DNA of 64,000 bases from Streptomyces pilosus (GTDB taxonomy: Bacteria; Actinomycetota; Actinomycetes; Streptomycetales; Streptomycetaceae): NCBI RefSeq assembly GCF_014649835.1, contig NZ_BMTU01000007.1:124001-188000 (forward strand). Direction: 5' to 3'. Position numbers and translations under genes: made by a program. Positions within the stretch are counted from its first letter, which is position 1; each line of letters begins with the position of its first letter. Positions 62,079-64,000 of the stretch are shown here, piece after piece. The notes beneath the pieces were generated by a model. The model was not told the origin of the DNA and did no database searches. It saw only the letters and a list, made by a program, of their open reading frames with translations.

Positions 62079-63449
62079 TCAGCGGGGCAGGGCCCGCAAC
62101 ATCAGCCGGCGGGGCCGGAGCGTGATGCCGATCCGGGGCCGGGCATCCGAACCGGACACGTGCTCGAACCGGTAGGCGGAGGCGATCGCCGCGGTGAGGA
62201 GCGTGAGCTCGGCCATCGAGAAGTGGTCGCTGGGGCACTTCCGGTTGCCCACGCTGAACGGGCTCATCGCGTACTTGGGCACGTCCCCGGACCGCTCCGG
62301 CAGCCAGCGGTCGGGGTCGAACTCCTCGTGCCGCTCGTAGGAGCGCCGGTCGCGCTGGATGGCGTACGGACTGTAGATGAGGTCCGCCCCCTCGGGAATG
62401 CGGTACCCGCCGAGTTCCGTGTCGGCCACCGCGCGGCGGGTCAATATCCATACGGCCGGATACAGCCGCAGGGTCTCCGTGACGACATTCGCGGTGTACG
62501 TCAGCTTCCGGACGTCGTCGAATGCGACCGGCCGGTCCCCTACGACGGTTTTCACCTCCTCGCGGATCTTGTCCCCGAGTTCCGGGTGCTCGGTGAGCAC
62601 CAGGAGGAGCGACATGACGGTCGAGCCGACGGTTTCACTGCCGGGGGTGAGGATGGCGATGACCTGGTCGTGGATCTCCTGTTCCCCGATGGGCTCGCCA
62701 TTGTCGTCCTTCGCGTCGAGCAAAGCCGTCAGCAAATCGTCCGGCTTTTGACCGCTTGCCCGTCGGTCGGCGACGATCTCGTCGACCAGGACATGCAAAT
62801 CGGCCAGCGCCCGGTTGAATTCCCGATTGGCCGGGAGCGGCACCTTGTACAGCGGGCCGAGCGGCACCACCATGCGCTGGTACATGCCGCTGAACAGGGT
62901 GGCGAGGTCGGTGCAGATGCGGTCGGCCCGGGCGTCCATGTAGCTGCCGCGCATGAGGCAGCGGGCGGCGATCCGGACGGCCACCCGGAAGGACTCCGCC
63001 GTGATGTCCAGCTCCGCCCCGGAGGCCCAGCGCTCCACGAGTGCCTGGGCCTCCTCCGCCATGACGGGCCCGTAGGCGGGGATCGCGTCGAGCTTGAAGG
63101 CGGGCTGGATGGTGCGGCGCTGGCGGCGGTGCAGCGGGCCGTTGGCGGTGGCCACGCCCTCGTCGCCGAGCAGGTCCTGGAGGGACTCCCACAGCGGTCC
63201 GGCGATGATGTAGTCGGGGCTCAGGGCCACCGCCCCGGTGAGGGCGGGGGTGGTGACGGCGTACACCGTCTTCGGTCCGAGCCGCAGGCGCACGACGTCG
63301 CCGTGGTCGCGCAGGGCGGACATGAAGGCCAGCGGGTCGCGCGCCAGTTTCCAGCCGTGGCCGAGGAGGGGGACTCCCCCGCCGGCCAGGGGCGGCTCGT
63401 GCCGCGCGCTCGCCTCGGACGCTCCGGGCTTCACCGATTCGACGGTCAT
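62079..63449 (-). CDS. cyp170A1: CYP170-type cytochrome P450 of albaflavenone biosynthesis
   Basis: This 456-residue P450 is a CYP170 family member. The heme-ligand Cys405 sits in FSVGNRKCPSD and the K-helix ExxR is in TETLRLYP. The I-helix reads LTPGSETV, with Pro in place of the usual Ala/Gly before the Gly. CYP170A1 of S. coelicolor oxidises epi-isozizaene in two steps to albaflavenone and has a second, moonlighting farnesene synthase activity. Its start overlaps the terpene synthase stop by four bases (ATGA), so the two are coupled. Confidence 0.95.
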   Translation of the reverse strand: MTVESVKPGASEASARHEPPLAGGGVPLLGHGWKLARDPLAFMSALRDHGDVVRLRLGPKTVYAVTTPALTGAVALSPDYIIAGPLWESLQDLLGDEGVATANGPLHRRQRRTIQPAFKLDAIPAYGPVMAEEAQALVERWASGAELDITAESFRVAVRIAARCLMRGSYMDARADRICTDLATLFSGMYQRMVVPLGPLYKVPLPANREFNRALADLHVLVDEIVADRRASGQKPDDLLTALLDAKDDNGEPIGEQEIHDQVIAILTPGSETVGSTVMSLLLVLTEHPELGDKIREEVKTVVGDRPVAFDDVRKLTYTANVVTETLRLYPAVWILTRRAVADTELGGYRIPEGADLIYSPYAIQRDRRSYERHEEFDPDRWLPERSGDVPKYAMSPFSVGNRKCPSDHFSMAELTLLTAAIASAYRFEHVSGSDARPRIGITLRPRRLMLRALPR

Positions 63450-64000
63450 TTCCCACCTGCCGCTTCGTTGTTGACGTACGGGGGCGTGGACCGGTCGTCC
63501 CAGCTGTCGACCCGGTACCGGCCGGACTCGTGGTGGAACCAGTAGACGGAGCTGAACCAGTTCCGCATGGTGCCGACGCATGTGCGCACGGCAGTACCCG
63601 TCTCCTTTCCTGCCACCGTGCCGTCGTCCAGCACGTCGGCGAACCGTAACGCGTCCTTCTCGGCCTGCTGGAATTCGCGGATGCATTCCTCCACGCGATG
63701 CCTCATGTCGGCAATGGCCTCTTCGAGTGTCAGCCCTTCGTGGGTGACGAGACTGATTCCGAGATTGTGCACCTCACTGCCCGCTATTTCCTTCGGCAGC
63801 GAGCAGAGGTCGTTGTACCAGGCGGCGAATTCCTGACTGAGCAGTGCCGCCTTCCGGTAGGCCGGGTTCTTCCTCACCTTCTCCGGCAGTTCACGGCCCG
63901 CGCTCGGTTCCAGCAGATCGGTCCAGATCCAGTGCGCGAACGTGAGCCGGCGCAGTTCCAGGTATTCCTCGACGGTGGGGACGATTCCCTCCGTGCGGTT
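63446..64000 (-). CDS. Epi-isozizaene synthase (class I sesquiterpene cyclase), 5' end outside the window
   Basis: Only the C-terminal 184 residues are in the window; the N-terminal half with the DDxxD motif lies beyond the end. The visible part carries the second metal motif NDLCSLPKE (NDxxSxxxE) and ends GRYRVDSWDDRSTPP with the RY pair that contacts diphosphate. It converts farnesyl diphosphate to epi-isozizaene, the first step to albaflavenone. A TTA leucine codon occurs in frame at 63647-63649, which would make translation depend on the bldA tRNA. Confidence 0.95.
   Translation of the reverse strand, partial: NRTEGIVPTVEEYLELRRLTFAHWIWTDLLEPSAGRELPEKVRKNPAYRKAALLSQEFAAWYNDLCSLPKEIAGSEVHNLGISLVTHEGLTLEEAIADMRHRVEECIREFQQAEKDALRFADVLDDGTVAGKETGTAVRTCVGTMRNWFSSVYWFHHESGRYRVDSWDDRSTPPYVNNEAAGGK

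Overview
The window is GC-rich, densely coding actinobacterial DNA and almost certainly comes from a Streptomyces chromosome. It carries a conservon, WblE, DasR, a SigH-type sigma factor with its anti-sigma partner, nickel superoxide dismutase, a fused 2-oxoglutarate dehydrogenase (Kgd type) and the albaflavenone genes. From memory, the gene order follows the S. coelicolor core chromosome from roughly SCO5302 down to SCO5222. I see no phage, insertion sequence, CRISPR array, tRNA or rRNA, so this is mostly core rather than accessory sequence.

Layout. Positions 1-2470 hold a SEDS glycosyltransferase (5' end cut off) coupled to a class B penicillin-binding protein. Positions 2525-6649 hold a Uma2-family nuclease, an AurF-like diiron oxygenase, a TetR regulator, a small hypothetical gene and a secreted NlpC/P60 hydrolase. 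A conservon (cvnA-B-C-D, 13047 down to 7910) is followed on the same strand by a styrene/indole-monooxygenase-like flavoprotein. A PP2C-like protein, a MarR regulator and a secreted GH25 muramidase follow, then lon with an HspR-type inverted repeat, a spermidine-synthase-like protein, a two-component system and kgd/sucA. Positions 25328-28436 hold a DUF6104 protein, a DUF4097-PadR operon and a small HTH/Clp-N operon with twin operators. Next are a quinone-oxidoreductase-like protein, malic enzyme, a polar amino acid ABC transporter, a methyltransferase, a CGNR regulator and the divergent sodX/sodN pair. Positions 36937-40181 hold an AraC regulator, two VOC proteins, a RibD-like reductase and a GNAT acetyltransferase.

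The most distinctive block is 40365-43014, where a polyprenyl diphosphate synthase lies downstream of a shell protein with an inserted cyclic-nucleotide-binding domain. This is a family 2B encapsulin (EshA relative) with its probable cargo enzyme. A cytosolic-looking amidase is divergent from it. After this come a PLP desulfhydrase/deaminase-like enzyme, a Na+/H+ antiporter, a UBP zinc finger, the ushX-sigH pair, a lipid kinase, wblE and a PdtaS-like kinase.

The right end joins amino-sugar control to DNA precursor supply. nagB is followed directly by dasR, with three DasR-type operators nearby and no dasABC transporter genes between them. Then come a DUF3311/MctP symporter pair and the nrdA-nrdB-nrdS locus behind two NrdR boxes and a cobalamin riboswitch. 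The window ends in the albaflavenone operon: a CYP170-type P450 and a truncated epi-isozizaene synthase that contains a TTA codon.
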